A DNA stretch of 64,000 nt from Bimuria novae-zelandiae CBS 107.79 (taxonomy: Eukaryota; Ascomycota; Dothideomycetes; Pleosporales; Didymosphaeriaceae): assembly GCA_010015655.1 (NCBI GenBank), contig ML976727.1, positions 1 to 64,000 of the forward strand, written 5' to 3'. Position 1 is the stretch's first letter. Each line of letters opens with the position of its first letter. Under the pieces are notes generated by a model. The model saw only the letters and a program-made list of their open reading frames with translations. It had not been told where the DNA came from and did not search any database. The position numbers were made by a program, and so were the translations under genes. Shown in pieces: positions 32,400 through 44,555 of this stretch.

Positions 32400-35300
32400 C
32401 TGTTAATAAATTATTTAAGTGCGCGATTTAGCGTGGCTTTCGTAAGTACGTCCGCAGGGTTATCTTCACTATTAATCTATTAGATCTCCGCGATCTTACG
32501 GCGCTCGTACGACTGGCGGAGTGCCATAATGTCGATTATTAGGCGCTTCTCATTCGTGGTGCCAAGTTTGACAAGGCACTCATACAGTGAGTATAAGTCT
32601 GTACATACAACGAGTGGGATCGATAGTAGACCTAGGCATTCTATACTTATCTTAAGTATTGTTAAGATAGCGATAGCGATGTCGACGCCACTAACTATAC
32701 TATATATCTCTAATGCTAGGACGCTTCTAGTAACGCGTTTGCATTTAGTTAAACTTTAATAGATTACGTTGCCACGTATATCGAACGTATTATCTTATCT
32801 ACTAGACTTATTAACAAGGACAAGTAGGTACCCTAGCTATAAGCTAAGGTCTTAGTTGTTTGTAAAAGAACTGTCCGTGAATACTATTAATTTAGCTATA
32901 GCAAGGTTAAGGGGAATATACTATAATCCTTACTATAAGTTCTTAGCTTACCACTTTAGTTAGTGGTTAAGTTTCCTATAGTCTATGTCCGCAGGTTGCT
33001 GTATTTGCGCAGCCGTAGAAAGGTTAAAAGATACTTTAGGTTAGTAGATAGAAGTAATATACGCGCTACGCGCGCGCTACTCTATATACCTCTATACTTA
33101 GTCTACTACCTTTAGATTAATAGTATTAATTTTAGCTTCTTGCCCCTTCTACGTTAGTTAAATAGCGTCTTTACGCAACGTAAGGGTATATCTATTAAAC
33201 TCTAGTAGTACCTCTTTAAATAGTCTCTCCTTTAGCTTAGTTTAGAAGTTAGCTTTCTAAAGCGCGGCGTCCTCTACGCTAGAGAATACAGGTGTTGCAA
33301 TCGCGAGCGTATTATCTATTTATAAACCTACTATACTAAATATTTCTAGTTCTCCGTTCGTGATTAAGAGGCATAGATCATACGTAGATATAGCCATGTC
33401 GAGCTCTTTGTAGTGGTGTCCTTAGTACGTAGTAAACTAGTAAACTCCTACCTTTACAATTCTATATAGTGGCTTAATCACGCGAATAATCGTATCCTTA
33501 AGATACTTTATTATAAGCTCCTTAGGCAGGTGCGCTAAAATCGTGCGGAATAGCTTAGTTTATGCCTATAGGTATGCCTGTGTAATATCGCGTAGTTCTA
33601 TAGACATGCCTTTAGTGAGCAATGCGAGTGCCAGGGCTAGTATTAAGCGCTAACTAGCTTATTAGATAGTTAGCGACTGCGTTAGGATTTCGTATTTGCC
33701 CTTATTATTATAGCCTTAAATAATAAGTTATAATTTCTTGTATAGGACTATAGTCTTGCCTTTAACTTCGCGAACTATGCGCGACTTAAAGATATAATAC
33801 CTATTATATATAGTTAGGTTAAATAGCTTAAAACTAAACACTCTACGACTAATAAGGTCGTTAATCTCTTTCTAGTTAGATGCTTTAAAAGGGGCGCCTA
33901 GGGTGTTAATTACGCTATTATTGCGTAGCTTAACGGCTAGGGCGTAATTATCCTCCTCCTTCCTCGTTAGGTATTACACTATACGCTTATTCTTAAATCT
34001 AGGCAGGCAGCCCCGCTTGCGTAGCTAGGTTAGCTATATAGCTACTAGTGGCTACTATTTAGCAGTAATTAGTCCTTCCCCTTTATTTATGGCTGGAATC
34101 ACGTCTATAGTCGTGTCTTAGTAGTAAGGTTTTATAACTGTAGATTAGAACGTTATTAGGCCGTTAACTATGTCTATAGTAATATCGTAATCCTTTATGT
34201 TAATAACCTTATACGGCCCTTACTATCCATTCTTCTCACGCTATACTATCACCTCACTTTATAGAGGTAGTAAGAGTAACTTATCTATATTTAGCCTATT
34301 CTTAGTGTTAAGTGCGTTGCTTACTATACGTTCTGCTATGGCCCTCCGCAGCGCCTTTATTGCTTTCTAGATTGCTTTAGCGCGACGTATTATCGATGGT
34401 GATGGTGGCGAGTCTATGGATACCTAAGGGTATGCGCCGAAGACGAGCAGCGTGGGTATAAGTCCGTCTGGGCTAGTGGTGTTGTTAACGGCCTTAACTA
34501 CTATTTGTAGCACTGCGACGTCGCTGGTGCTAGAGTCGAGCTCTACCCTTATAATCTTATACGCGCGTCTAAGAGGTGCATAGTACCTTTTTACCTTGCT
34601 AATAGACTAGTAAGCCTTTACTAGCACCTATTTATAGGTAATTCCTATAATCTTTACCTTAGATCTAAACTTAATAGATATAAAGTTGGTACCTGCGTCG
34701 TAGGTAATAATATCTAGCGGCCCTTAGTACGTATTAATCTATAGTAAACGGATTACCTCCCAGGTGTCTTTCGCACTTATAGATTATAGAAATCGAGCGC
34801 TATTAAAGGTCGTAGCTAAATAAATTACGTAAAGCACTGGCTTCCTACTTAGGTATATTACGTCCACGAAAATTTTAAAGTTAAATTCTTAGTTATCTTT
34901 TAGCTAGAATTTAAATTGTCGTGGTACTTAATCGTGTGCTTAGTAATAGTGGTATAACTTTTAGATCTTGCGGAGTAGCTATTTATCCACGTTATTATGC
35001 CCTGCATGTTTAAGTAGTCGTATTAGCCGTTTGACAGCCGGGTGCCTAAACCTCTAATGTAGACGTTAGAGCTTAGTTTCTATAAGGAATACCCGCGCGT
35101 GCTCTGCCTTGCTTAGGTGGATCCACGAATGTCCCTATTTACGAATTACTAGGAAGGTTGCTTTCCCTTGTACTAGCTAATCTATGGTATTATTAAAGTA
35201 TACGTGCAACCGATCTATGTCTTTTAGATAGAGGAGGAATAGGGTTAGTATATCTAAGACCTTAAATTTAATTTTTCTAATCTCTATACGCACGTGCGCG

Positions 35301-36622
35301 GTTCTAATTAATATAGTAATACTTTCTTTACTAAATTGAACTAATGCGTTTCTAGTAGTAGACGTGTCTAAAGTTACTATAGGATCCTTAGTTTAGAGCG
35401 CCTGAAATTGCTCCTTTCTAGCTATTAATACGTTAGAGGCACTAGTTTTAGGGAGGATGCCCTAGTACGTAACTTATAAGTAGTGGTCCTTAATAAGGAA
35501 CTATGTTACTAGCGTTGTAGGTTCCTTATACCTATAGGCGTTATCTCTGGTTACCTAGTGCATGAAAGCCTAATTTATAAGGTACTTAACTACTAGTCTT
35601 TAGTCCTTTTCCTCTTCCTCTTCCTCTTACTTCTCTTTAAAAAACTAGTTAACTTCTTCCCCTTCGTACGTAATAAGGAATGTTGTGAATTCTATCTACT
35701 TGCCTATAATGTTATAGTGTATAATATACTATGCTTTAAATTGCCTTCTTTCCTTAAGCGTATAGTTTGTAGACTAATAGCCTGTCTTGCCGTAGATGTA
35801 GCACTTCTTGTCGCTTTGTGTGTTGGTCTATAGGTTGTCTTTAGAACGCTGCTAAGGTTAGCTACGTTTGCTAATAAACTTGCCTCGTGTACTTTGTAAG
35901 TTGTAATCCTCTTGCGTTCTTCTAGAGCTATTAATAGTATATTAATAGTCTAAGTAGTACTAGTTATTATAGTCTGTCTTAGTAAAGTTAATAGAGGTAG
36001 TTATAGTAAGCGAGTTTTCGATCGAAGATTGTAGATCTCTAAACAGGACCTTACACTCTAGGGACAGCCTGTAGAGCGCCATCGCAAACTCTTTGACGCC
36101 TTGGCATGCTGTGATCACAGTCGTCTGGAGCGCATATTCTCCTATGTACTACTGGCCAAGAGCCCTCTAACATAACTAGAGCTTGTCTAGCATAATGTTA
36201 AGGACTTTATAGGGTGTCTTATTAAGGTTCTCCTTGCGGACTTTAATAAAAGATATCGTTGTCTAGTCCGCGTAGTAGTGGCTATAATTAATATTTGTGT
36301 TAAAGTGGTTCTTTAGCTTTATGTACATAGTTAGGAATGTGTCTGTCCGCTAATTAATAAAGTGGAGGTAATACTCCTGTGCACGGCCTTCCAGGATCCG
36401 TGAAAAGACTATATAGAATTAGTCTAGTTAGATATCTGCGTGATAGCAGATACTATAAAAAATCTTTAGCTTATTATTTAGGAGGTTATACGGCTTCCTT
36501 GTGTACTTCTTCTCACGGTCCCACATCTTAGTGAAGACATTAATTGTCTTTGGATCTAGTTTCTCGTTACTAAACTCGATTGGGGGAATTGCCCTGTACG
36601 GGTCTGTGTCACCTAAGGGCAT
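32400..36622 (-). pseudogene. Decayed Copia polyprotein on minus strand
   Basis: RNase H C-terminal signature INSEDNPADVLTKATLNRAL is readable near 32470-32415, with VKLGTTNEKRLIIDIMALRQ just before it. A gag-like open piece (DPYRAIPPIEFSNEKLDPKT) lies at 36622-36428. Everything between is broken by stops in AT-rich sequence, and integrase or RT blocks cannot be read confidently. Confidence 0.65.
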
Positions 36623-37738
36623 GATTAGAGGGACGCTTTGTCCTTTTAGACGTTGTAGGTATGCTAGTGTGTATTCGCGGAATCTATTAAAGTTATTATA
36701 TAAAAAAGGAGGTTGTTAACTTTGCTATCGCTAGTCCGCCCGTAGTGTCTATTTAATTATTTTTATAAGTAGTTTTACAAGTTATTATCTTTAATCTAAT
36801 TATTAACTAGCTTAATTCTAAATGCGTGTCTTATCTTAAGCGTAGGTTCTTTAATCCTTTGCGTCCTGGTCTCTTACCCTTATAAAGGTTTAGCTCTAGG
36901 TTTAACCTGCTGTCCCTACGTTCGTGGGTTGTACTAATCCTGTAGTGTGTTATCTTAGTATTATCCGCTCTTGTAGTATATACGCGGCTGACCGCTTGTT
37001 AAAGGTAGTAGATTAGAACTAATTATCTAGCTATTTTAGGTAATCCTCTATGCGTAGTAATTTAGCTATAGCTTTGCTTAGTAATATATTAACACGACTA
37101 GTGTACACGCCCTTAAAGCGAAGGATCTACTTTAGTTTCTTAGTGTATACTATATGCGCACGCTGGAACATGGCTTTATTCTATCCTTTAAAGTCCTAAT
37201 AGAACTTACTAAAGAGCTCTATATTTGCTATAGGCTAATCTGTGTAGTCCGCGATCGCACGCGTGATGTACGTCGTTGCTATAGTTACGTCTACCTTATT
37301 ATCTAGGGCTACGATCTTATTATCCTAGATCTTTAGATTAATGTGACGCTACTTTCTTGCCTTTAGATTAGTAGTTTCTAGTAACTCCTCTTATGTAAGC
37401 GTGTAGCCTTTATTACTACTAACTATTTTTTTTACTATTTATTATTGTTAACGCGTATCGTGCTGGCTGTGTTCGCTAGGGACTTATTAGTGGTCTTAGA
37501 TTATACACGGGTTAAGCGTAACTAGATAGGGGTTAGTGCGTGTATAGACTGCGTCTTGGAACGCTCTAATACGGCTAGAACGGTTGGTTTTAAGCTAGAT
37601 AAGACGCCTAATATAGCTAATAGTAAACTTAGCATAGATAACTCTGTTACTAATATAGATAACTAGGGAACGCGCGGGGCTACAGGATCTGTCTCTTCTA
37701 ACCTAACTGTCTGTAACTGCTATGCAATCACTGATTAG

Positions 37739-37938
37739 TGTTAGTAGGCCTTTGTACGATTATACGGGTGATAATAGTAACGAATGTCTTGTATATTGCT
37801 ATTGGTATATTCTATCTATGAACGTGGGTGCTACGAAGGTATACATGGGCTCGGTGCGAGTCGGACCGAAGTAGGATCGAGGCGGTACGTTGGGCAGCAT
37901 CAAGTAGCCTCAGGCGATGGGATATGTGTATACCGACA
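37739..37938 (-). repeat. Right (5') LTR of Copia-3
   Basis: 200 bp, followed by TTTTT. Confidence 0.9.
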
Positions 37939-38427
37939 TTTTTAATTCTACTTTATGTTAGCAAGAGCTCTTGTAATAGTAACTACTAATACTTATATAT
38001 TAAAGTTATCGTATAAGAAGGCCTGTATTTTATTAATATACGCTATAGGTTTACTCTATAAAAGCTCTAAAATTACGTCTTTATAGTACTACTATAGTAA
38101 TAGCAAGTAACTAATTTTTATATACTATAAAAGATATGCCTAACTAAATGCTTCTATATTAAGTTAATATTTATATATAGTTTTAGGGTTAACTCTAAGA
38201 GATTTATAGATTTTATAATTATTTTACTTATCTTTTATATAATTAATAATTATTTATACTATTAAGAGCTATAGTCTATACTTAGTAAGCCTTTTATAAT
38301 TAATTAGTATATCTTATAGTACTTAAAAAATAAGAAAAGTTACTATATTTTCCTTAATTATATTATTAGCTATACAAAATTAGGTGTATAACTATGAAAG
38401 CGGGGAAGCGATTACCTAACAAGCGTT
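37939..38427 (-). mobile_element. Tc1/mariner-like relic, right part
   Basis: Begins TTTTTAATTCTACTTTATGTTAGCAAGAG, matching CTTTTTAACTCTACCTTATGCTGGCAAGAG at about 48937 in the 45962-49421 element. It ends with GAAGCGATTACCTAACAAGC (from 38405), a sequence also found inverted in that element's left terminus (45988-46008). The same transposon family is therefore likely. Confidence 0.6.
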
Positions 38428-38591
38428 AAGAGTAGGTCGGGACGGTGTTTTGCACAGCACCGATAATATCGAGTTCCCCGAAACAACCTAGCTCACCACT
38501 ACCCCGTTTATGGCCGCAGTTGCTCACTTCTTTTCTACATTCACAGAATCTCTTCTTCGTTTTTATAGCACCTGGACAAGAAATTTTCGCC

Positions 38592-39589
38592 ATGACTGCG
38601 ACAAAGATCACCGAAGGAACAGTTTCCTTCCACGTCCCCGCCGCCGGCAAGCCCTGCAAGACCTGGTACAAAATCATAGGCGACCTCACCAGCTCCGTCA
38701 CGCCGCTCGTAACCCTCCACGGTGGCCCCGGCGCAGGCCATGAGTATCTCTCCCCCTTCACCGACCTGCACACACAGTATAACATCCCCATTGTATATTA
38801 CGATCAAATCGGCTGCGGCCGCTCGACCCGTCTCCCCGAGAAAAACCAAGACGAAACATTCTGGACCGTCGACCTCTTCATCAAGGAGCTAGATAACCTT
38901 GTCGACCACCTAGGCTTGCGCAAGTCCGGCTACCACGTCCTAGGTCAGAGCTGGGGCGGTATGCTAGGCGGCGTGTACGCAGCGCGGAACCCGGCTGGTT
39001 TGCGCAAAGTCATTCTAGCGGACTCGCCAGCCAGCGTACCCCTCATGATGAAAGGCGTAAATGAGCTCGTCAAGCACCTGCCCGCAGACGTGCAGAGGGA
39101 CCTGGAGGAGTGCACACGCGAAGGCGATTTCGATAGCGACAAGTACAAGGATGCTTGTATGGTGTTCTACAAGAAGCATCTGTGCCGCGTGGACCCTTTC
39201 CCGGACGATGTGATAGCTTCGTTGGGGAATCTAGAAGAGGACCCGACGGTGTATGGGACTATGTGAGTGCGCATTACCAGCGGAATTATGTGAGACTAAA
39301 GTGGAATAGGCTCGGGCCTTCGGAGATATTAGCGACAGGGTCGCTGAAGGACTGGGAAGGCTACTCTACGGCGGATAGGATCAAGTCTGAGGTCTTGTTG
39401 ATCAATGGAAGGTACGATGAGGTGCAGGATTTAGCTGTTACTCCGTGGTTCCATGCTATTCCTAAGGTAAAGTGGTTGCATTTGGAGAAGAGCAGTCACT
39501 TCGGGCAGTGGGAGGAGAGGAAGAGGTATATCAAGTTTGTAGGAGCGTTTCTGGGGAGTGAGAAGGCGATGAAAGAGGTAGGCTTTTGA
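38592..39589 (+). CDS. Proline iminopeptidase-like alpha/beta hydrolase (peptidase S33)
   Basis: Start ATG 38592 (MTATKITEGTVSFHVPAAG). The frame is open 49 codons further upstream, but the family begins here. Exon 1 ends at 39262. A 47-bp intron (39263-39309, GTGAGT...GACTAAAGTGGAATAG) restores the frame to LGPSEILATGSLKDWEGY, giving 316 residues, normal for the family. Landmarks: oxyanion motif LVTLHGGPGAGHEYLSP; IVYYDQIGCGRS; nucleophile elbow GQSWGGMLGG (Ser); acid in LLINGRYDEVQD (Asp); and His in LEKSSHFGQWEERKRY. These enzymes remove N-terminal proline, or hydrolyse small amides and esters, in the cytosol; the true substrate is unknown. It sits just right of a RIP-degraded block, in normal-composition DNA, with no lesion. 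Confidence 0.9.
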
Positions 39590-40171
39590 CGTACAGGTTT
39601 GAGGACGTCTTTCGGTGTATGAGGCGAGAGGCGCGTCGAAGCTGGATGGATATTCGTCGGGAAGAGTGCTCTCGGCCGTTGCATTGCCTGTCCTGGGGTA
39701 ACACAGCGGTTGCTGGGTAGCCAGAAAGCGACTGTATGTCAGTATGCCATACAATCCCATGCTCTTTTCGAACCCGTCTGCCATTCTCGTCGTTCGATTT
39801 TCTTATGTCTGTAACGCACCACGAATCGCGTCACTTCAGTACACGACGCACCTGATCGGAGTGGTCGGGGTCGTTGCCACAATACGCAAGGCCTCTACGC
39901 CACAGAATTTCCATTTCAAGTCCACCTTCCAGGTGTATATTTTCCTTATTAGGTCAGCACGCTCATTTCATATGCGGGTTGCCGCCGCGACGTGCAAAAA
40001 TCTACCCGAGCAAGCAAACGCTCTCTCGAGACCAGAACTTCGGCGCACACCTCGTCGCAATTCTTTCCATACAAGACTCCAGCACGCGACGAGGCCCGCA
40101 CACTCGCACGCCGCCTCTATACCAACCCTGCTTCACGCACCCCAAGACATACACGTGCCAGGCTGGACACG
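39590..40171. other. Intergenic region, no gene seen
   Basis: Normal composition. The overlapping open frames on both strands have no recognisable domain or coding pattern. It contains the promoter side of the small gene at 40172. Confidence 0.4.
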
Positions 40172-40583
40172 ATGGTCGCAAACGAAGTCTACCGCTACAC
40201 CGACAAGCGCGGCGACACCATCATCTTCAAATTCGACCGTACGCCTCCTTCCCACTTTCCCTCTTTCCCTCTTTCCCTCTTTCCTCCTGCCCTACTGATT
40301 GATACTAGCGGACCTCATCACGAACCCAGGTCCCGACCCCGACGACGGCCCGCTCACGGTGTTCCACATCTGGAAGCACCAAACGCGGACGACGACGCAG
40401 TGGAGCTCGCACCTTATGAACTGTGAGACGGTGGCCGAGCGGTGGCGCGTGGACAAGAAGCCAATGGTGGGGTTGCTGCTTTGGCAGGGTGAGCTGGAGG
40501 GGAGGGTGGCGAGGGCGAGGTTTGTGGGGTGGGAGAAGAGTGAGAGGGGGTGGGTTGTTGAGATGGCGAAGAAGGAGGGTTGA
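40172..40583 (+). CDS. Small hypothetical protein, one intron
   Basis: ATG 40172 (MVANEVYRYTDKRGDTIIFK). Exon 1 is 40172-40238. The 70-bp intron 40239-40308 (GTACGC...TGATACTAG) contains a CCTCTTTCC-rich pyrimidine repeat. Exon 2 is 40309-40583. The product is 113 residues; the junction reads KFDPDLITNPGPDPDDGPLT, and later blocks include VFHIWKHQTRTTTQWSSHLM and EGRVARARFVGWEKSERGWV. I see no signal peptide, membrane segment or known domain. Splice sites and a consistent frame support a real gene, but the function is unknown. Confidence 0.6.
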
Positions 40584-41134
40584 GGGTGGTTGATGAGGGT
40601 GGCAGTGATGAGAAGCGGGGATGCGTGGTTTGCGGCGAGGGAGAGGACTTGAGGGATTGGGGCTGCTGGTGGAGAATCTCTGGGTATTTGAATGACGACC
40701 GGATGACTCTTGATTTTTTGGATTGCAGGAGAAGAAAAGAGGAAGTTCTTGTGGGATATAACAGGATGAAGGGAAGAATGTGTAACTTCCGTTTTGAGAG
40801 CCCAGAGCCTCCTGGGTATACAGCTGGAAGGCTTCCGCACACTTCTCTCACCTTATCGTAATATTGCCTTAGGTATCATACAGAAAGAGCAACCTTCCGT
40901 CAATATGGTCATGAATATGTAGATAGTAAGGCTCGTGGTCACAAAACAGATCCAGTTGGAAACAAGGGTCCTCGTCTTATCTCCGGATCCGCATATAAGG
41001 CCGTGATCGCGCCATTCGGGTACACGATCACCCAAGTAAGCCATTACCAATCGACTGCCGCGTCAACTAAATATCCACTGTGACTGCTCAATCCGCCACC
41101 CTTCCATACCTCTATTTTCCGCTGCGTCAAAGTA
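40584..41134. other. Intergenic region, no gene seen
   Basis: Several overlapping frames lack recognisable content. The CAAAGTA just before ATG 41135 is the only start context of note. Confidence 0.35.
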
Positions 41135-42319
41135 ATGGTCTCTTCCCGAGATCATGGATCTGGTCGCGGGCCAAACGAGCGATCGCCTCTCCTTACCGTC
41201 GACCCTGAGCCAATACAGAACGATGATTCACCAGATGTTACTTCAGACGACACCTCGTCATTGAAATCGCACCACGATGCTTCTAGCAAATACAAGCTCC
41301 TCTGGTGGGGTTTGGCTATTGTTTCCGCCGAAGTTATTCTCGCGTTTTTCATTCAAGGGTGGATAGACGCCGATGACGTCGACTTCGACCTCGGAGGTGC
41401 GTTGAAGCGCGCTCTAGGCGGCGGATTGAGCGGTGCCGCCGCCATGGTGCTCCAAGTTCTCCTCTTGATACCAGTGCGGACTATCATGAACTACCAATAC
41501 CGACACGGAAGCTCCCTGAGCGTCGCAACGCGGACGCTGTACCAAGACGGAGGATTGCGACGGTATTATGCGGGTATGAGTGCAGCGCTTTTCCAAGGCC
41601 CCGTGGCGCGATTCGGAGACACTGCAGCGAATGCTGGGATTCTCGCGCTGCTGAGCTCGAACGGGTATCTAGCGAGATTGCCTTCGCCTGTCAAAACGAT
41701 ATTTGCGTCTGCATGCGCGGCTGCGTTTCGAATGATATTGACGCCAATTGATACTCTCAAAACAACGCTTCAAGCTCAGGGCCGGGGCGGTACTGCATTG
41801 CTTCGGCAGCGCATTCGGACAGACGGGATTGGGAGTTTGTGGTGGGGAGCATTTGCTACTGCTGCTGCGACGTTTGTTGGACATTACCCTTGGTTTTCTA
41901 CTGTAAGATTCCTGCGATTAAGGAGCCCTTGATACGCTCTGACAATTGGACGCAGTACAATTGGCTCTCTGATACCATCACTGAGCCCGACAGAAGCCAC
42001 CAGCTGTTCCTTTGGCTCCTTCGGGCAGCGTTCATTGGCTTCTGCGCATCTGTCGTATCCGACACCATCTCCAATTCTCTTCGGGTCATCAAGACATACC
42101 GCCAAGTCAACGACACGAAGGTCTCCTATTGTAAGTCTGGTTCCAAACGTGCTCTTCCGCGATACTGACTCATGGATTTTAGCGGAAGCGGCCAGGCGAG
42201 TCATTCGCGAGGATGGCAAACTGGGTCTCTTTGGCCGTGGTCTGAAGACGCGTATCTTGGCGAATGGTCTCCAGGGACTTTTGTTCTCGATCCTGTGGAA
42301 GTTGTTTCTGAAAATGTGA
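41135..42319 (+). CDS. Mitochondrial carrier family protein (putative)
   Basis: Three exons: 41135-41902, 41956-42130 and 42183-42319. Introns are 53 bp (GTAAGA...GGACGCAG) and 52 bp (GTAAGT...GGATTTTAG). Total 359 residues, all phases consistent. The N-terminus is hydrophilic with [13 protein letters not shown], followed by a hydrophobic helix ([20 protein letters not shown]). Carrier-type repeats follow: [20 protein letters not shown] with [13 protein letters not shown], then [20 protein letters not shown] with QAQG (PxD signature), and a third, degenerate repeat ending [20 protein letters not shown]. Carriers move metabolites across the inner mitochondrial membrane. Only one repeat keeps a good PxDxxK signature, so substrate and even membrane are uncertain. 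No lesions. Confidence 0.82.
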
Positions 42320-42705
42320 GTCTGAAATTTCCTCGAGTGTTCGCGCGATGGAAGATATGTGCTGATATAATCCGAGAACAGCTGGGAGAACAAGACTGGG
42401 GGCAACACGCATGGGTAGCAAATGGCTTGAAAGCGACACGATGAATGGTTTAGAACTAGAAAGAAAACGGGATAGAATGATGACATTACGCGACGGTTCA
42501 CCCTATAATCTCCAGCTCAGTGCTGAGCAGACGCTCCTTCATCCTCTATGCAACTGTTTACAGAAACTACCAATACCAATGCACAGCAGGTAATACCAAG
42601 AAGCTGCTGTTCTATTGCGGCGTGGCAAGGCAAGTTACCCCAGGAGATGATGTAATAATTAGCGGATTGCTTACTTGCTGCGCATTGCTTCTCGGAAACT
42701 CGATA
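42320..42705. other. Intergenic region, no gene seen
   Basis: Holds the 3' side of the carrier gene and of the converging kinase-like pseudogene; nothing else recognised. Confidence 0.35.
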
Positions 42706-43714
42706 CTAAGTATCATAGGTACTTGACAAAGCGTCCACAATCTGCTGGTCGGTCGGAAACTTGACAACACCGGCTTTAGCCGCTTCCTGCATCAACTCCT
42801 CAATCTCCTGCAGCGTCTCCTGCGGCGTATACTTCACCTTGATGGCCAGAACCTTCGGAAGCCGCTCCTGCAGATTGACTTCAAGATACACATTCGCGTC
42901 GTCAAGATGCGCTCCCGCTTCCAGACGCAGCCTAAGCGTTTCCACAAAGTCAGCAAACTCAACCTCATGCACACACTCCGGACGCTCTGGTCCCTTGAGC
43001 GCGGACCCGGCCTTCGCGTACTCACACCCATGGTTCAGCACCGCCATATCATACACATGCGCTACAGCAAACTCCTCTCACTCTGCCGCAAGGCCTCTGA
43101 GACCCGCTCTCCAACGACGCTGGCACCGAAGTCGATCAGCTTGAAGTTGGGGAAGCCGCGCGTATCTTGCTTGCCTGGCTCAACCATGACGTTGACGGCG
43201 ATGCGATCACCCTTGATCATCGGCGGGTCGGACGTGTGCAAAACGCTGAGCGCCTCGTGGAGCTGGATGTACGCGTGGAACACTAACTGCGGCGGGAAAA
43301 CGCGGTTTGTACGCTTGACGGTTTGGCAGAGGTGGGTTAGCTGGAAGCCGTGCACGGCTTTCATGGCCTACCAGGCGGGATTTGTGGTGTTGCTCCCGTC
43401 AGCGGTGGAGGGGCACCATGAGAGGGGCTCGGTGAAGCGTGCTTTGAGGTGCTACGGGAGTTTGGTGAGGCGCTGGATGGCTGCAAGTTCTTTAGAGAGG
43501 TAGATGTGCGTGAAGAAGAGCTTGTAGAGTTATACAGCGCAGACTTGGAAGCGGAGCGTGGGGAGGTCCCAGGAAAGCTGGCGGACTGGACGCTGCGGTG
43601 TGGGAGGGCGAAGGCGTCAGCGGTTATGCCTTTGCCCGCGTGGCTGATGCCGATGTATTTGCCTTTGGTGGCGGTGGTGATATCGGACGGCGATTTGGAA
43701 GTGATTAGCTCCAT
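42706..43714 (-). pseudogene. Kinase-like protein, several disruptions
   Basis: Candidate start ATG 43714 (MELITSKSPSDITTATKGKY). The frame then shifts into LYKLFFTHIYLSKELAAIQR. In-frame TAGs follow at 43452-43454 and 43368-43370, just before AMKAVHGFQLTHL. Kinase-like blocks: PPMIKGDRIAVNVMVEPG, whose Asp and Asn have the catalytic-loop spacing, and FKLIDFGASVVGERV, the DFG motif. A further frameshift near 43070 leads to YDMAVLNHGCEYAK and a tail ending DALSSTYDT. I know only the general family: fungal protein-kinase-like proteins with variant loops. The stops fit C-to-T changes of CAG or CAA codons, though the region is not AT-rich. Considered non-functional. Confidence 0.65.
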
Positions 43715-44138
43715 GGTTTGAGAGAAGTTTGTGTTTGGGGATGTATGCGTAGGCGATGTAGGGGAATGGGAATTGGGTTGTTGCCTGTGAAATGCATTGT
43801 GCTCGCACACAATAACAATGGCCCATGGCTCGTCGGCGTCAATTGCTTAACTTGCCAGTACGTTTTACCTCATGACCAGCTTTGCAATATCAGATTGTGG
43901 GCTGTGTTATACGCTGACGCAAGTAGAGCTACTGTCAGGAAGTTCAATTCATGAAATCAAACACTTGAGGTACATCGCCGGGTCTAGTTATTGTTCCTGA
44001 GTATTCGAAGAGACATCGCATCCAGCAATGCGAGACCTTGTTCATGTCTCCAAGGTTCCACTGCTTCTTCGGTATGTCTCTACACCCGGTACAGCTTCTG
44101 CTCCTGTCGCCTCAACAACAACGCAGTCTCTAAGGTTC
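43715..44138. other. Intergenic region, no gene seen
   Basis: Promoter side of the kinase-like pseudogene; no other feature recognised. Confidence 0.3.
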
Positions 44139-44146
44139 GTCAGCAT

Positions 44147-44274
44147 CAGACTTGTCAACAATCAAGCCAATCAAGCCGGTCTAGCCTAATATGGTAATTC
44201 ACTAGCTCGTGTAGGTTAAGATGTTACCAAATTTGGCTAGATCGGCTTGATTGGCTTGATTGTTGACAAGTCTG
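44147..44274. mobile_element. 128-bp MITE, hAT-like, with 8-bp target duplication
   Basis: Near-perfect inverted arms of about 40 bp (CAGACTTGTCAACAATCAAG...; 39 of 40 match by eye) around a roughly 48-bp loop. They are flanked by GTCAGCAT at 44139-44146 and 44275-44282. The size, arm identity and 8-bp duplication fit a hAT-type MITE. There is no coding content; it could fold into a hairpin if transcribed. Confidence 0.88.
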
Positions 44275-44282
44275 GTCAGCAT

Positions 44283-44555
44283 CGAGCGTCTTCCAACTCG
44301 GATGTTGGTAGATTTACTTCTCTAAATGTACTTAGTGAAAATAGTACGCGAGGTCAACTGTCGCCTTCCCACGTTCTAGGTGGAACTTTATAAGCTGGCC
44401 AATAGCTTGAGTGCCTGAGACGCAACGGTCTTCACAATGTCTCTGTGGAACTGTCGCCAAATGGAACTGTCTTACTCAATTCGTACCTGCACGACTGCAT
44501 GTAATGTATAAATGGTTCTAGGGCAAACCGCTGAGAAGCGGATGCGTGGAGTCAA
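44283..44555. other. Spacer, no gene seen
   Basis: 3' flank of the membrane protein pseudogene; nothing recognised. Confidence 0.3.

Larger units (their letters stand above)
32121..37938 (-). mobile_element. Copia LTR retrotransposon relic (Copia-3)
   Basis: 200-bp LTRs (32121-32320 and 37739-37938) begin TGTTGGTA and end TACCAACA in the better copy. They are flanked by TTTTT (32116-32120 and 37939-37943), a low-complexity but consistent duplication. The interior is RIP-degraded; motif order shows minus-strand orientation. It is inserted in a Tc1-like relic. Confidence 0.9.

Noticed and set aside
32529..32759. Short plus-strand frame within Copia-3
   Set aside because: Antisense to a decayed RNase H region; chance opening.
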